Below are positions 50,400-60,965 of a stretch of 64,000 bases of DNA, in pieces. The translations under genes were made by a program, and so were the position numbers. The DNA comes from Epiperipatus broadwayi (taxonomy: Eukaryota > Onychophora > Udeonychophora > Euonychophora > Peripatidae). The stretch covers positions 2,418,001-2,482,000 of the forward strand of contig JAQFVV010000032.1 of the NCBI GenBank assembly GCA_028023455.1. Reading direction: 5' to 3'. The notes under the pieces were generated by a model, which saw only the letters and a program-made list of their open reading frames with translations, did no database searches and was not told the DNA's origin. How positions within the stretch are numbered: the first letter of the stretch is position 1; each line of letters opens with the position of its first letter.

Positions 50400-50643
50400 A
50401 CAAGATAAAAATGAAGAATTCTTATGCGACTAGTTTTGGAGATTCTGAAGTTATAGATTATCTCAGGTAAGAAGTATTATATATGGTTTGAAAGATAATT
50501 TTGTGAAAAATACAAAGAAATTTACAAGATAAAAACGAAGAATTCTTATGCGACTAGTTTTGGAGATTCTGAAGTTATAGATTATCTCAGGTAAGAAGTA
50601 TTATATATGGTTTGAAAGATAATTTTGTGAAAAATACAAAGAA
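50400..50643. repeat. Near-perfect 122-bp tandem duplication
   Basis: ACAAGATAAAAATGAAGAAT at 50400 and ACAAGATAAAAACGAAGAAT at 50522 begin copies that are otherwise almost identical, each containing GATTATCTCAGGTAAGAAG, a splice-donor-like site. Such similarity implies a recent event compared with the decayed surroundings. Confidence 0.85.
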
Positions 50644-50929
50644 ATTATCAATGAAGATGTAATTTAAACTTAATTAATGATAAATTAGAAATTATGAACA
50701 AACAATAAAGTAATGATTATTTCGGATGTTGAAATTTCTTTATTTACTTATTTTTTAAAGGGAAATCGCTATTTGTCTTACTTTATTGTTTTCCTTAGTT
50801 TTTCTAGTTTCTGTCAATGTAAAGGAATTTGCTTTAACATTATTAAATCTGAAGTTATTGTGAAAATTGTGTCTCAAGTCAGTTTTTTAAAAATTCAATA
50901 TGACACTAAGGACCAAAAACAAGTAAAAA

Positions 50930-51482
50930 ATGAGAAACAAAATCAAACCAGCAATAAAAGAAATGACCAACTTAATCTGTTCATGGGAAGATGAAGTGCT
51001 TAATCATGCTTTGCAAAGTTGCCCTATGATAGAAATAATGTTTGAGGATTTAAGAGTTAAAGCCTTGTTAGATACTGGTAGCCAAATCTCTGTTATTTCT
51101 GATGGATTTTACAGAAAAGTTAGGAATAAAAATCCAAATATTAAAACACTATCCCTCAAGTCAGTACAAGTTACCATGGCTAACAACAAAAAAGTAAAAT
51201 TAACTCAAAAACAAATCTGGGTCAAACTGACCATCAAACACATATGTATCTATCATGTCTTTTTAATACTAAATGGGTCTCATTCATGAAGTGATCTTAG
51301 GGACAGACTTCTTACATATGAACAAGTGTATGGCCAATTTCGAAAATAAATTAGTTAGAATAAGTGATGAGGTTGTAAAAATGAGATTACTACCAAATTA
51401 TGACCTAAATGAGATTGATTGCACAATATCTACCATACCTGAAGCACTGTTGAAAGAAAAATTTGCAGTCAAATTTAATTAA
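50930..51482 (+). pseudogene. Gypsy aspartic protease relic
   Basis: Two overlapping frames (50930-51289 and 51273-51482) make up a retropepsin. The active-site strand LLDTGSQISVIS contains the DTG triad. The second conserved strand is EVILGTDFLHMN, matching the ILGxDFL motif near the C-terminus of gypsy proteases. One frameshift separates the two. In an intact element it would release Gag and Pol proteins from the polyprotein. It leads into the RT linker, which is interrupted by the fold-back element H2. Confidence 0.8.
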
Positions 51483-51526
51483 AGATAATGACATAGAAAA
51501 ATTGCCATCTATGATTAATGAATATA

Positions 51527-51739
51527 AACAGAGCAAAACTCTCCATACAGTATTGCCACCTGTGCTAAACAGAGTAATCAATGGATGCCAGAAGGCTTGT
51601 GCATAAAATCCCTATCTAGTGCCTACTCATCCAATATCCCCAGACTAGTTTCTGTTTAGCACAGGTGGCAATACTGTATGGAGAGTTTTGCTCTGATTAT
51701 CAACAATTAATGTGCTAGTATAGGAAATGTGATCACGTG
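51527..51739. mobile_element. Fold-back element, copy H2 (ribozyme half-deleted)
   Basis: A 213-bp palindrome: AACAGAGCAAAACTCTCC, then CAGTATTGCCACCTGTGC on the left, mirrored by GCACAGGTGGCAATACTG and GGAGAGTTTTGCTCTG on the right, then a tail ending GATCACGTG. A perfect 16-bp target duplication ATGATTAATGAATATA stands at 51511-51526 and 51740-51755, interrupting the pol frame. Between the arms only half of the hammerhead remains, in reverse (CCAATATCCCCAGACTAGTT at 51629 on); the CTGANGA half is gone. Confidence 0.85.
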
Positions 51740-51755
51740 ATGATTAATGAATATA

Positions 51756-53250
51756 CTGTTATATTCTCAGAAGTACCAGGAGTGATTCCAGCAAAAAAAA
51801 TTAAATTATATGAAAAGCAATCATTTCAATCCAAATCATATCCAATCCTATATCAATATCGAAATGAAATTAAACAGATCAAGAAAATAATCAATTGGAG
51901 TATAATTTCCAAATGCTCTTCACCATAGTGCAATCCTATTGTAATGGTGAAGAAAACAAATGGGTCGATGTGATTTTGTTTAGATACTAGACAACTATAC
52001 AAAATTACCATACCAAATAGGAATACACCACCATCCATACACATATTATTCATGAAATTTGGTAATAAAGTATTTTCTACTGTAGATTTAACCTCCACTT
52101 ATTGGCAAATTGAACTCCATCCAGACAATCGCCAATACACTGCATTTCGATATGAGGGATTCACCTACCAATTTAATAGGATGCCATTTGGATTGATTAA
52201 TAGTGGTGCTGGTTTGATAAGATGTCTGATAAAATCCTTTTTCCTGAAATTAAACAGATAGCAACAATCTATGTAGACAATGTTATCATTGCATCTCATA
52301 TTATTGAAGAACACCTTCAATAATTAAGAATATTCTTTAAAGAGTGCTGTGATAAAGGTATAAAAATCAATTTCAAGAAGAGTACATTGCTGGTGCAACA
52401 AAGTAGCCCTTCTTAGGTCACATAATTGGTTATAATGGATCAAGACCTCAACCAGAAAAGATTAATGTGATACAGAATTTTCCTACACCGAAAAATATTA
52501 CGATTATGTAATTTTTACAAATGTTTCTATCCCAAATTTGCTGATTACATGGAACTGTTATTAAAGTTAATCAGAAAATATGAGAGATAGAACTGGACTA
52601 AAGATCAAGATGAGATGTTTACTACAACTGAAACAGGATTTTTAGAGCAACTCATGTTAGCTTTTCCTGATTTTAATAAACCCTTTATCATAAAAACAGA
52701 TAGTAGTGGTTATGGATTAGGGGTAACTCTGTCCCAAATCCAGGAGGATTGCCAGATTGGAATCCTCTACTTCATTAGCCATCTTTTAAAGGGTCAAGAA
52801 ATAAATTATATGGCTATCGAGAAAGAAGCACTAGCAATAGTGTGGGCTTTCCAGAAATTTCGACAAATGCTTCTCGGATCAGAGGTGATAAGGATTACTG
52901 ATCATAAGAGCTTTGAATTCTTGAATCACAGCTATTTAACTAACAGTCATCTTGTAAAGTGAAATTTGCTGTTACAAGAATTCAATTATACAGTCAGATA
53001 CTGTAAGGGATCCAAAAACATTGAAACTGATATTTTAAGTATTTCATGTCGATCAGAACAGCAATATCTAACAGTAGATAATGCCTACATTTTAAATATT
53101 GGTTTGGCAATTAATGAAAATGTAGAGAACAATTTGTTAAATATAAACCATCTTCAAATCCTAGATCAAGATCTGATCCAAATTATTAAAACATTAAACA
53201 AAGAGGAAATTCTGTATAAAGTCAATGATCTGAAAATTATAGATTAGATA
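51756..53250 (+). pseudogene. Gypsy reverse transcriptase and RNase H relic
   Basis: After SEVPGVI (linker), the frames give NPIVMVKKTNG, then STVDLTSTYWQIELHP (RT block with the first catalytic Asp, about 52077-52124) and FNRMPFGLINSGA. The catalytic box appears as IYVDNVIIAS, with the second Asp of YVDD changed to Asn (52270-52300). The connection is broken by stops. RNase H follows at 52615-53030: IKTDSSGYGLGV, AIEKEALAIVWAFQKFR and ITDHKSFEFL, keeping D, E and D of the catalytic set. At least four stops or frameshifts. In an intact copy this protein copies the element RNA and removes the RNA strand. Inactive here. Confidence 0.88.
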
Positions 53251-54350
53251 ATCAGCTCTTAAAATATAAATCAAATAATGATAAAAGTGAATGGAGAGTA
53301 GTAATAACAGAAAGATTAAAAAACTCATTCATTCAATATGTACATTATTTATATGGGCATTATGGGACTCATAAAATTGAACAATTAATGAAAACTCAGT
53401 TTTACTGGTCCAAAATGTATCAAGATATCATGAAAGAAATTCAAAATTGTCATGCATGCTTAAAAGCCAAGCCAGAAAGCAATTCTATCAATTAATTCCA
53501 TCATTCCCAAAAGAGCAAATGAGATCTTAGCTGTGGATTTTTATGGTCCACTACCACCATTCAATAAGCAAAAATACTTATTAGTAACTTATGATCTCAC
53601 AAAATTTGTGGCTGCTTACCCTAAACCTCAAGCTAATACTAAATTTACTATTGAAGTATTGGATCCCACCATTTCAAAGAAATAGGAAAACCAGGGACAA
53701 TCTTAACTGATCATGGTACTCCTTTCCTATCTAAAGATGGGATTAAATGGGTACAAAAACAACAGATAAAACGTGCTAACTTCTATTAGGAATCCACAAT
53801 CAAATCCATCTGAACATGTAAGGCGGGAACCTGGATGTTTGTTTAGAACCTACTTAGGAGACACACATAAAGGTTGGGTAAACACACATAGTACGTAGTC
53901 AATTATATAAATTGGAATGTGAAGGAATCCACAAGTTCGCCTCTATTAGACTACAATTGGGACAACATACTAATTTTATTCCATAAACCCATGCCTATGT
54001 TCATCGATCGAGAAAGGATCAAATGGAGGCATATAACAAAATGCTACAAATGAGTGAAATGTGTGACAAATTTTTTTTTTAAAAAAGCTAGCTATCATTT
54101 TAAAATTGGAGACAAAGTTTTCATTAAGATACCCCATAGGAGGAAGCCTAAAAAATTTATTTTTCACACATTTTGCAATATGTATGAATGACCATTTACC
54201 ATCATCAAATGCGCTGGTCCAAACGCATATTGCATAGATAAAGGCAATGATATCAAAGAAACATATAATGTTCGAATCATTAAGCCATACCATGGGGAAG
54301 ACTAACAAGTTCTTAACCAACTTAACATAAAATACTAATCTATAAAGCAT
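53251..54350 (+). pseudogene. Gypsy integrase relic
   Basis: The zinc-binding region reads HYLYGHYGTHKIEQLM and then CHACLKAK (53338-53470), matching the HHCC domain. The catalytic core follows: AVDFYGPLPPF (first Asp, about 53530-53560), GTILTDHGTPFLS (second Asp) and, in another frame, NPQSNPSEHVRREPG, whose Glu fits the third acidic residue. The tail includes GDKVFIKIP (54110 on) and a KPYHGED ending near 54303, like the C-terminal domain of arthropod gypsy integrases of the Osvaldo/Ulysses kind. Several stops and frameshifts occur; the antisense frame at 53976-54350 is a shadow. Confidence 0.85.
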
Positions 54351-54827
54351 AAATTCAAACCTCGTATAATAAATGATTACGATTAAAATAAATTAAGAAA
54401 GAAAAAGGAAAAAGTGATTGATGCAACAGGAGACAGTTTTCTAATAATAATTGAAGCAGGGAAAAGATTTTACCAACAGTGATCATTATGCATCTCAGGA
54501 AGTAAAAAAGAAATTGGTAACACCTACCAAAAAAAAAAAAAAAAAAGGGACTTTACTTAAGTTATAGGGAAAACAAAGAATTGTTTAAATTTATAGCTAT
54601 TTTATAGAGATACTGAACATGCTGATATTTGGATAGCAAAAACAAAAAACCTTTCTATTTAATCAAGATTTGGGATAATCTGTGGACATGATTGAAATTC
54701 TTATTAAGAAACATGAATATTTTGATAAAAGAATAAAAATCATAGACCCATGTTAGCTTAATCCTTAAATAATTAATAATAGAAAGGCAAGGAATTAAAG
54801 ATATCATTCATCTTTAACATCTTTTTA
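54351..54827 (+). other. Gypsy 3' untranslated region
   Basis: Between the end of integrase and the 3' LTR, with no envelope-like frame. It contains a run of A at 54530-54546 and A-rich sequence only. Confidence 0.6.
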
Positions 54828-54839
54828 AAGGGGGAATAA
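54828..54839 (+). promoter_or_regulatory. Polypurine tract
   Basis: AAAGGGGGAATA lies directly before the TGTATGG start of the 3' LTR, the expected primer for plus-strand synthesis in LTR retrotransposons. Confidence 0.75.
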
Positions 54840-55449
54840 TGTATGGTGTGATCTTTACACCCCTCCAATATCATTTACACATCTTTTGGCCTAATTCAAA
54901 TCCATGCCCCAATATATTATCATTCTTTAGTAAACAGTACACTAATAAAAATGAAGCACTATAATAGATAAACCATTAAGTGTTATACTAATTTAAATCC
55001 AAACTTAATCATACAATTAATATGTATTTGAATTAAATTATAAAAGGCATACACGACAACTAACCTGTATTAAAATAATCTTGTTAATTGTGATGTAACT
55101 CTTGACACCTTACAACAATATGAGAGAAATACGCCTGAATAAAGTAAACACATTTTAAGTGATTATGCAGATTCTCCAATAACGGAAATGAATGATAGTA
55201 AGGATGAGGTGAGTATAAGTATATAGTTTAATAGTTAATTAATTATTGACCTCTCCTCTCCCAGGAAAGAAATTAAAGTGTATGTAGGTATATAGGCGCA
55301 ACATCAAAAATAGACTGTTATTCATTGTGAAGATCTGGCAAACCTATTATTATATTAGGTAAAAGTCCGTTCCATTACATATGGCACAACCAATCGCATG
55401 GCATCGATACACATACCAATATTATGATTCAAAAGCCTGTTCCGTTACA
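54840..55449 (+). mobile_element. 3' LTR of Ty3/gypsy element
   Basis: Starts TGTATGGTG after the polypurine tract and ends CCGTTACA, about 610 bp. It aligns with both halves of the 5' LTR with visible divergence (about one difference per 8-10 bases by eye), so the insertion is old. No clear 5-bp target duplication remains at the outer ends. Confidence 0.85.
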
Positions 55450-55800
55450 ATACAAATAATTAGAAACTATGTTTGGCAATATGATTATACCGTATTTTGC
55501 CTCTCATAATTTTCTCATATACTATACAATTACAATTATCTTTCACCCTATTTTACAGCCATCTATTATAATCTTAAATAATCAATGAACACCTGCTGAT
55601 GTAGTGCTGCTATAACTCATATTTCCAGACTGGTGTGTGACTTTTGCCTAGATTAATAAATATTAGGATTAAAATATAGAAATAATTGAATGCACTTAGC
55701 ATTGAGCTGGTACTTTTTATTCTTTTGCACTATTCAAGATAATATCCTAAAATTTAAAAAAAATTCTAAGGTTTTAAATCCAAGCTAACTTGTTTACATA
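55450..55800. other. Short anonymous stretch
   Basis: No gene or repeat was recognised between the gypsy element and the next transposon. Confidence 0.5.
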
Positions 55801-56825
55801 TCATGTTTCTCTGAAAATAAGACCTAAACAGAAAATAAGCCCTAGCATGATTTTTTAGGATGCTTACATAAGTGTTTCCCCAAATATAAACCCTAGTCAG
55901 CCAGATTAATGGATTTTTTTTCATTGGTTGAAACACATGATGTATCTATTAAATTATAAAATAATGAATGTATAAATAAATAATATTATTGACATTATTG
56001 CTTTGGATAAATGATAATAAAAATTATAAAGGTACTTATGTATTTTGCCATTGAGCATTTTCAATAAACATAATTCTATGTGAATAGAGAAACAATTTCC
56101 TCTCAGCTGAATCTTGGACGTAAGACAACCAATTTATTGACTTTGAATGATTTAACAAATTTTTAAAATTTTACCCAATATAAAAGCCAATATATTGGAC
56201 AATTTATAATTTCATTTATGTAATTTTAGGTACATATTTTATTTATATTTAATACTTAGATTTAGAATGCTTGACTTAATTTTAGAGTTTGATCATGGTG
56301 GCTTTTAAATATTGAAGATAAAAAAAAAATCAGCTTTCTTAAATGTTTTTTTAGTAGGTTAAATCAATCATTCTCCTAAAGAAAAGTTTTAAAAAAAAAT
56401 ACCAAGCAGGCTATTATGAGTAATTTAGAAAATAGGTGTGAAATACAGAAATGTTTTCTGAATTTTTGTGCTTGCACTTTTTCATTGTTTTTGTATGGAT
56501 AATTATTCTTAACTATAATCATTTTTGTTACCACTCCTATCTCGTAAGGCTTCAATTAACATTTGGTTCAATAGTAGATTTAAACAGATTATTTTGATCC
56601 CAGTACAAGTTTTTGTCCTTGAATAAATGTAAATACCTCAGTGCATATCGCTACCTAAAAATTCAAATAGAGTATTGATGAAAAAACATGTTTGGGAAGT
56701 AGATTCGAGATTTTGAATAAATGTTAGATTTTTGTACAAGAAAACATCCTCTAAAAATAAGCCCTAAGATGTCTTTTGTCGCAAAAATTAATATAAGACC
56801 CGGTCTTATTTTCAGGGAAACACAG
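55801..56825. mobile_element. TA-flanked inverted-repeat transposon (mariner-type ends)
   Basis: Left TCATGTTTCTCTGAAAATAA and the right end read inward CTGTGTTTCCCTGAAAATAA are inverted copies, extended by subterminal AATAAGCCCTA on both sides (55841 on and, inverted, 56756). TA flanks both ends (55799-55800 and 56826-56827). The 1025-bp interior has no readable transposase. From memory, ends of this kind occur in widespread animal DNA transposons; that is unverified. Confidence 0.75.
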
Positions 56826-56827
56826 TA

Positions 56828-58224
56828 GTTATATAAAAATGACATCAGGTAAGTTTTTATATATTTAAGATCTTAGTTTTATGACAACTATATAGAATCC
56901 TTCTACCATTCAGCAAGAAAGATTAATAAAAAAACAATTTTCTCATAATTTATTCATCTGCTACCAAAAGCAGTTACCATTATCCTACTCTGGAGCTATC
57001 TGCTGTAAATTTAAGTAATCAATGAATATTACATAGCTAGAATAGTCCAAAAAAAGTAAAAAATTGACACAGAGTTAGGGATTTTGTAGCACTATATCAT
57101 TTGATTATTATCTATTATTCATACTTACAGTTGACGGCATAAGTATAGCAGAAATAAATAATAAATGCTTTATTGGGGGAAAGAGAAAAAACATTTATTT
57201 AAAAAAAAATATTGTTCTTATGAATTAAAAAAGAACAGAAATAGAGGTGAGTGAATCCTAGAACACAATGAAATTCTGAAGATATAGAGGCGTGATCACA
57301 TTATAACTTATAATTTTGTTTGGATATGCAAAGTGATGATTATTATTTTAATAGAAATGCAATATTGCAGTGGATAAATACTCCAATTTTGCATGAAATT
57401 CATTTAAAATAAGATCAAGTCCTTAAGTCAGTTTGCTTTAAGAATACAAAAATATAATTAAAAAGTTTGATAATAAATTTGTGAAAAGTTATTTAATATT
57501 TGAGATATAGCATAAGATGGTGAGATTACAATCATAATTAGAGCCTCATCTATATAAAAAATGATTGTGTTCCTTTTGTAGACATAGAATTATTTATATA
57601 TTTATTTATCAAATTAACAGTGTAATCTTTAAAAAAAATTAAATAATTGTTAAAAAGTTTATGATTTAGAAACTCTGATGACTGTGATCATGAAAAAGAT
57701 CTTTTACTCAATTAAAATTGTTTGGAAAATCTAAATCTAAAATATAATATCCTAAGATATTTGTTATTTTTTGCACAATGTAAACTTATTGTACTCGACA
57801 CGACTGGGTATATTTGACAAAGATTCACCAAGAATTCAGATAGTATAGAAGATCTTTAACCAGATATCTCTGACTATAAAAAATTTTAAAAAGTGTCTAG
57901 ATAGATTGAGGCCTAATGAGAGAGAAAAAAATTAGATTCAATTCTGGCTGGCAATATACCATTTAAATACACAAACTGAAAAATTTATATGATGAAAAGA
58001 CACACACACACAACATTTGTTTGTACATTGCTAAATGCCAGACCAAAAAGATTTTTTTTTAGACTCAAAACCATATAAAATGTCATAAGTGATCAATTAA
58101 AGATTTTAGAGATTTATCACAACATACGACTAATACCATCTGATTATTAAAGCATACACAGATTACATAAGAGTTGCAAGAATAGAAGAATTTGCTAGAT
58201 TTTATCACAAGTAAATAAATAGAT
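56828..58224. other. A+T-rich non-coding stretch
   Basis: Only simple repeats (for example ACACACACAC near 58001-58012). No exon, RNA gene or transposon protein was recognised. Confidence 0.5.
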
Positions 58225-58337
58225 CATGCTGCATGTTAAAACAGGCAAAACTCACTATATATATTGCCACACACAGCAAGCTAGAGTAATCAATGGCTGC
58301 CAGAAGGCTTGTGCATAAAATCCCCATCTAGTGCCTA

Positions 58338-58404
58338 CTCATCCAGTATCCCCAGACCAGTTTCTGGCTTATGGCCTTCGTCAGTGAGGAGCCTTGGATC
58401 TGAG
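58338..58404 (-). ncRNA. Type I hammerhead ribozyme (H3 left arm)
   Basis: On the minus strand: CTGACGA (58384-58378), stem II GGC/GCC, GAAA and the cleavage triplet GTC. Stem III is changed from ACTAGT to ACTGGT (one wobble). Stem I TCCTCA/TGGGGA is kept, while the outer part ATCCAA/CTGGAT has one mismatch. Confidence 0.65.
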
Positions 58405-59141
58405 AACACTGCATCTAGATCTTAAGATCTAATGCAACCCCCCAGCAACCACGTTTTATCTCCATTTAACTACAAAACTATGAGTCTTAAACTGAAAACA
58501 CCTTCCAAACCCATTAGCTTATATAGTCATATGGGTCTGTACCCAGTTCAGTACCCAAACATTTTGGTGGCTTTGGTTCTTTAACAACCATAGCCACCAC
58601 TATCCTATTAGGCAGGATTGGTTTTAAGCCAATAAACATCACATAACCATCTCCTCTTATGCTTGTGTATAACTGTTGTTAAAACAGGCAAAACTCACTA
58701 TATATATTGCCACACACAGCAAGCTATAGTAATCAATGGATGCCATAAAGCTACTAGATGGGGATTTTATGCACAAGCCTTCTGGCATCCATTGATTACT
58801 ATAGCTTGCTGTGTGTGGCAATATATATATATATAGTGAGTTTTGCCTGTTTTAACAACAGTTATACACAAGCATAAGAGGAGATGGTCATGTGATGTTT
58901 ATTGGCTTAAAACCAATCCTGCCTAATAAGATAGTGGTGACTATGGTTGTTAAAGAACCAAAGACACCAAAATGTATGAGTAGTGAACTGGGTACAGATC
59001 CATATGACTATATAAGCTAATGGGCTTGGATTGAAAACATTAAGATGTTTTCAGTTTAAGACTCATAGTTTTGTAGTTAAATGGAGATAAAAGGAGGTTG
59101 CTGGAGGGTTGCATTAGATCCTAAGATCTAGATGCAGTGCT

Positions 59142-59208
59142 CTCAGATCCAAGGCTCCTCACTGACGAAGGCCATAAGCCAGAAACTAGTCTGGGGATAT
59201 TGGATGAG
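59142..59208 (+). ncRNA. Type I hammerhead ribozyme (H3 right arm, best preserved)
   Basis: CTGACGA (59162-59168) matches CUGANGA, where the N position is free. Stem II is GGC (59170-59172)/GCC (59178-59180) with loop CATAA and an A-A pair at its base, which is unusual. GAAA is at 59182-59185, stem III ACTAGT is loopless, and cleavage is predicted after C59191 (GTC). Stem I TCCTCA/TGGGGA, an internal loop GGC/TA, then ATCCAA/TTGGAT and CTC/GAG all pair. The palindromic stem III suggests a dimeric active form, as in Penelope-type ribozymes. Confidence 0.72.
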
Positions 59209-59380
59209 TAGGCATTAGATGGGGATTTTATGCACAAAGTCTTCTGGCATCCATTGATTACTCGAGCCTGCTGTGTGTGGCAATATATATATATATAGTG
59301 AGTTTTGCCTGTTTTAACAATAGTTATACACAAGCATAAGAGGAGATGGTCATATGATGTTTATTGGCATGCTGCATGTT

Positions 59381-60354
59381 TCTATATAAATTCTCACTAT
59401 GCAAAGAAGCTTCTATTCTATAATAATTAAAAAAATAGTCAATTGAAATTTTACAGAAGTTTTATAATAAACTATATTTACATTTTATTTGCATTAAGTT
59501 ATTATTCTTGTTAAAGGCTATCAAGTTTACAGACTTGCAGTGATTACGTGATTATCTATTTGGTTTTCATTATTGTTAAATTTTTAAGTTAATTTTATTT
59601 CAAAAATTGTAAATAGTTAACAATAGGTATGTTTAATTTTTTCAATATTGTGAAGAAAATTCCATCCATTTTATCATTGGTTATTATTCTTTTATCACCA
59701 AACTTCTTGAGTATTATATATTATTTAAATGAATTAGTCTAGCTCTTATAATGATCAAAGTTGGGTAATTTCAATCTGACTATTCAAGTAAAACTTCAGA
59801 TTTCATTTCAGAAGTATTTATCTATTCATTTTCCTTGTATTTTCTAGAAAATCTTTGTTAGCACAAAATTCAAAAACATCAATAATTCCATTGTTCTTTA
59901 GTATTTAACTTTTGAATCCATAGAAATTCACAACAAATATTATATTTCAAACAATTCTAATTTCATTAAACATCTAAAAAGTTTTTCTAACTTATCACCA
60001 CATAGTGAGATTTATAACATATTAGATTCAGCCTTCACTTTCATTAATTAAACTTTTATTGTTTACTGATAAGAATACAGTATTCTAGAAAATATCAATT
60101 TTATTTAAATGCATAGACTACTGGAATATATTTTACATTAATAAAATGAGTTAAGGTAAAAATAATCAAATCTCAGTATCCATAAATGTATATCTCACTA
60201 GCCCTACTATATGCTGCATCATATTATATATATATTTTTGTTTTGGTCAGTACATTGACCAACCCACATTAACCTGTAATATTTAACCTCTAGTTGAAAA
60301 TAGCTAGTTGAGTATAAGATATCTAACTTAAAAAAAAAAGATAAATTTGTTAGT
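59381..60354. other. Probable intronic or intergenic A+T-rich stretch
   Basis: No downstream sphingosine-1-phosphate lyase exon could be read on the minus strand here. No other feature was recognised. Confidence 0.4.
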
Positions 60355-60364
60355 TACCTTCAAA

Positions 60365-60446
60365 AAATGTAAAAGTTCAAATCTTGGACTCAAATCCAAG
60401 GATATAGACATGGCATATGAATATGTTTAATCACTATGCCACATAA
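60365..60446 (-). mobile_element. tRNA-derived SINE head
   Basis: On the minus strand, TGGCATAGTGATTAA (60442-60428) fits a pol III A box and GGATTTGAGTCC (60396-60385) fits a B box about 30 bases later. CTTGG and CCAAG around the B box form a T-arm-like stem. The remaining body is not recognised. It directly abuts the fold-back copy H4. Confidence 0.55.
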
Positions 60447-60451
60447 TTATT

Positions 60452-60697
60452 AAACAGGCAAAACTCTCCATACAGTAGTACCACTCAGTGCCAACCAGAG
60501 TAATCAATGGATGCCAGAAAGCTTGTGCATAAAATCCCTATGTAGTGCTTACTCATCCAATATCCCCAGACTAGTTTCTGGCTTGTGGCCTTTGTCAGTG
60601 AGGAGCTTTGGATCTGAGTGGCACTATTGTATGGTGAGTTTTGCCTGTTTTAATAACAGTAATGTGCTAGCATAAGAAATAGTGATCATGTGATGTT
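60452..60697 (-). mobile_element. Hammerhead-bearing fold-back element, copy H4
   Basis: Left arm AAACAGGCAAAACTCTCC and CAGTAGTACCACTCAGTGCC, right arm GAGTGGCACTATTGTATGG and TGAGTTTTGCCTGTTTT, then the tail GTGCTAGCATAAGAAATAG to ATCATGTG. The ribozyme strand is minus (60552-60618). No clear target duplication. It lies within the presumed downstream intron of the lyase gene. Confidence 0.75.
60552..60618 (-). ncRNA. Hammerhead ribozyme, core mutated (H4 copy)
   Basis: Same architecture as the other copies (GAAACTAGTC, stem I halves TCCTCA/TGGGGA and ATCCAA/TTGGAT), but the core reads CTGACAA (60598-60592). The invariant G8 is lost, which should abolish cleavage. Stem II GGC/GCC with loop CACAA is intact. 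Confidence 0.6.
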
Positions 60698-60965
60698 TAG
60701 TGGTTTACTAAATTATTGTTCTAAATGTGATTTTGAAGTTCCAACTATTTTGGTGACCTGTTAAGTTTAATATTAATATATATATAATTTCTAGCAATTA
60801 AAGAAGGATTGATTCTATGTTCAAAAATAATAATCATAATTATTCATATAATTTATATGCTTATCAGAGAGAAGCAAAATTCTGTATTTCCTTATTTAAT
60901 ATTAGGAAAACTACCAATCATAAGCTACACTTTTCAACTTATTCCATATTTAAAATGTAAGTTAC

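Larger units (their letters stand above)
47009..50900. other. Insertion between gag and pol, unclassified
   Basis: The gypsy frame stops at 47008 and resumes as protease near 50930. The 3.9 kb between contains a TATAACGGTCGGGG start resembling the insertion at 30499, patches of higher G+C (47010-47170, 47470-47840, 48160-48560) without recognisable proteins, an exon-like block (49322-49450) and a 122-bp tandem duplication (50400-50643). Possibly another LTR-type insertion carrying or abutting host sequence. Confidence 0.4.
58238..59367. mobile_element. Large palindromic hammerhead element, copy H3
   Basis: Flanked by a perfect 13-bp target duplication CATGCTGCATGTT (58225-58237, 59368-59380). 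The 1130-bp insert is a near-complete palindrome: each outer arm carries a hammerhead ribozyme, in opposite directions, and the centre (about 58690-58860) is a second hairpin ending in AAACAGGCAAAACTCACTAT and its complement. Within the right half the segment GGGATTTTATGCACAAG...TTTATTGG recurs at 58761-58905 and 59222-59367, giving a monomer period of about 461 bases. No protein coding. Confidence 0.88.

Noticed and set aside
51527-51739. Ordinary cut-and-paste MITE
   Set aside because: A 16-bp target duplication and a one-sided tail after the right arm do not fit known DNA-transposon MITEs.
53976-54350. 124-codon minus-strand frame
   Set aside because: Antisense of the integrase C-terminal region, which reads correctly on the plus strand.
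39938-55449. Endogenous virus with envelope gene
   Set aside because: No envelope-like frame between integrase and the 3' LTR; the element is a plain Ty3/gypsy retrotransposon.
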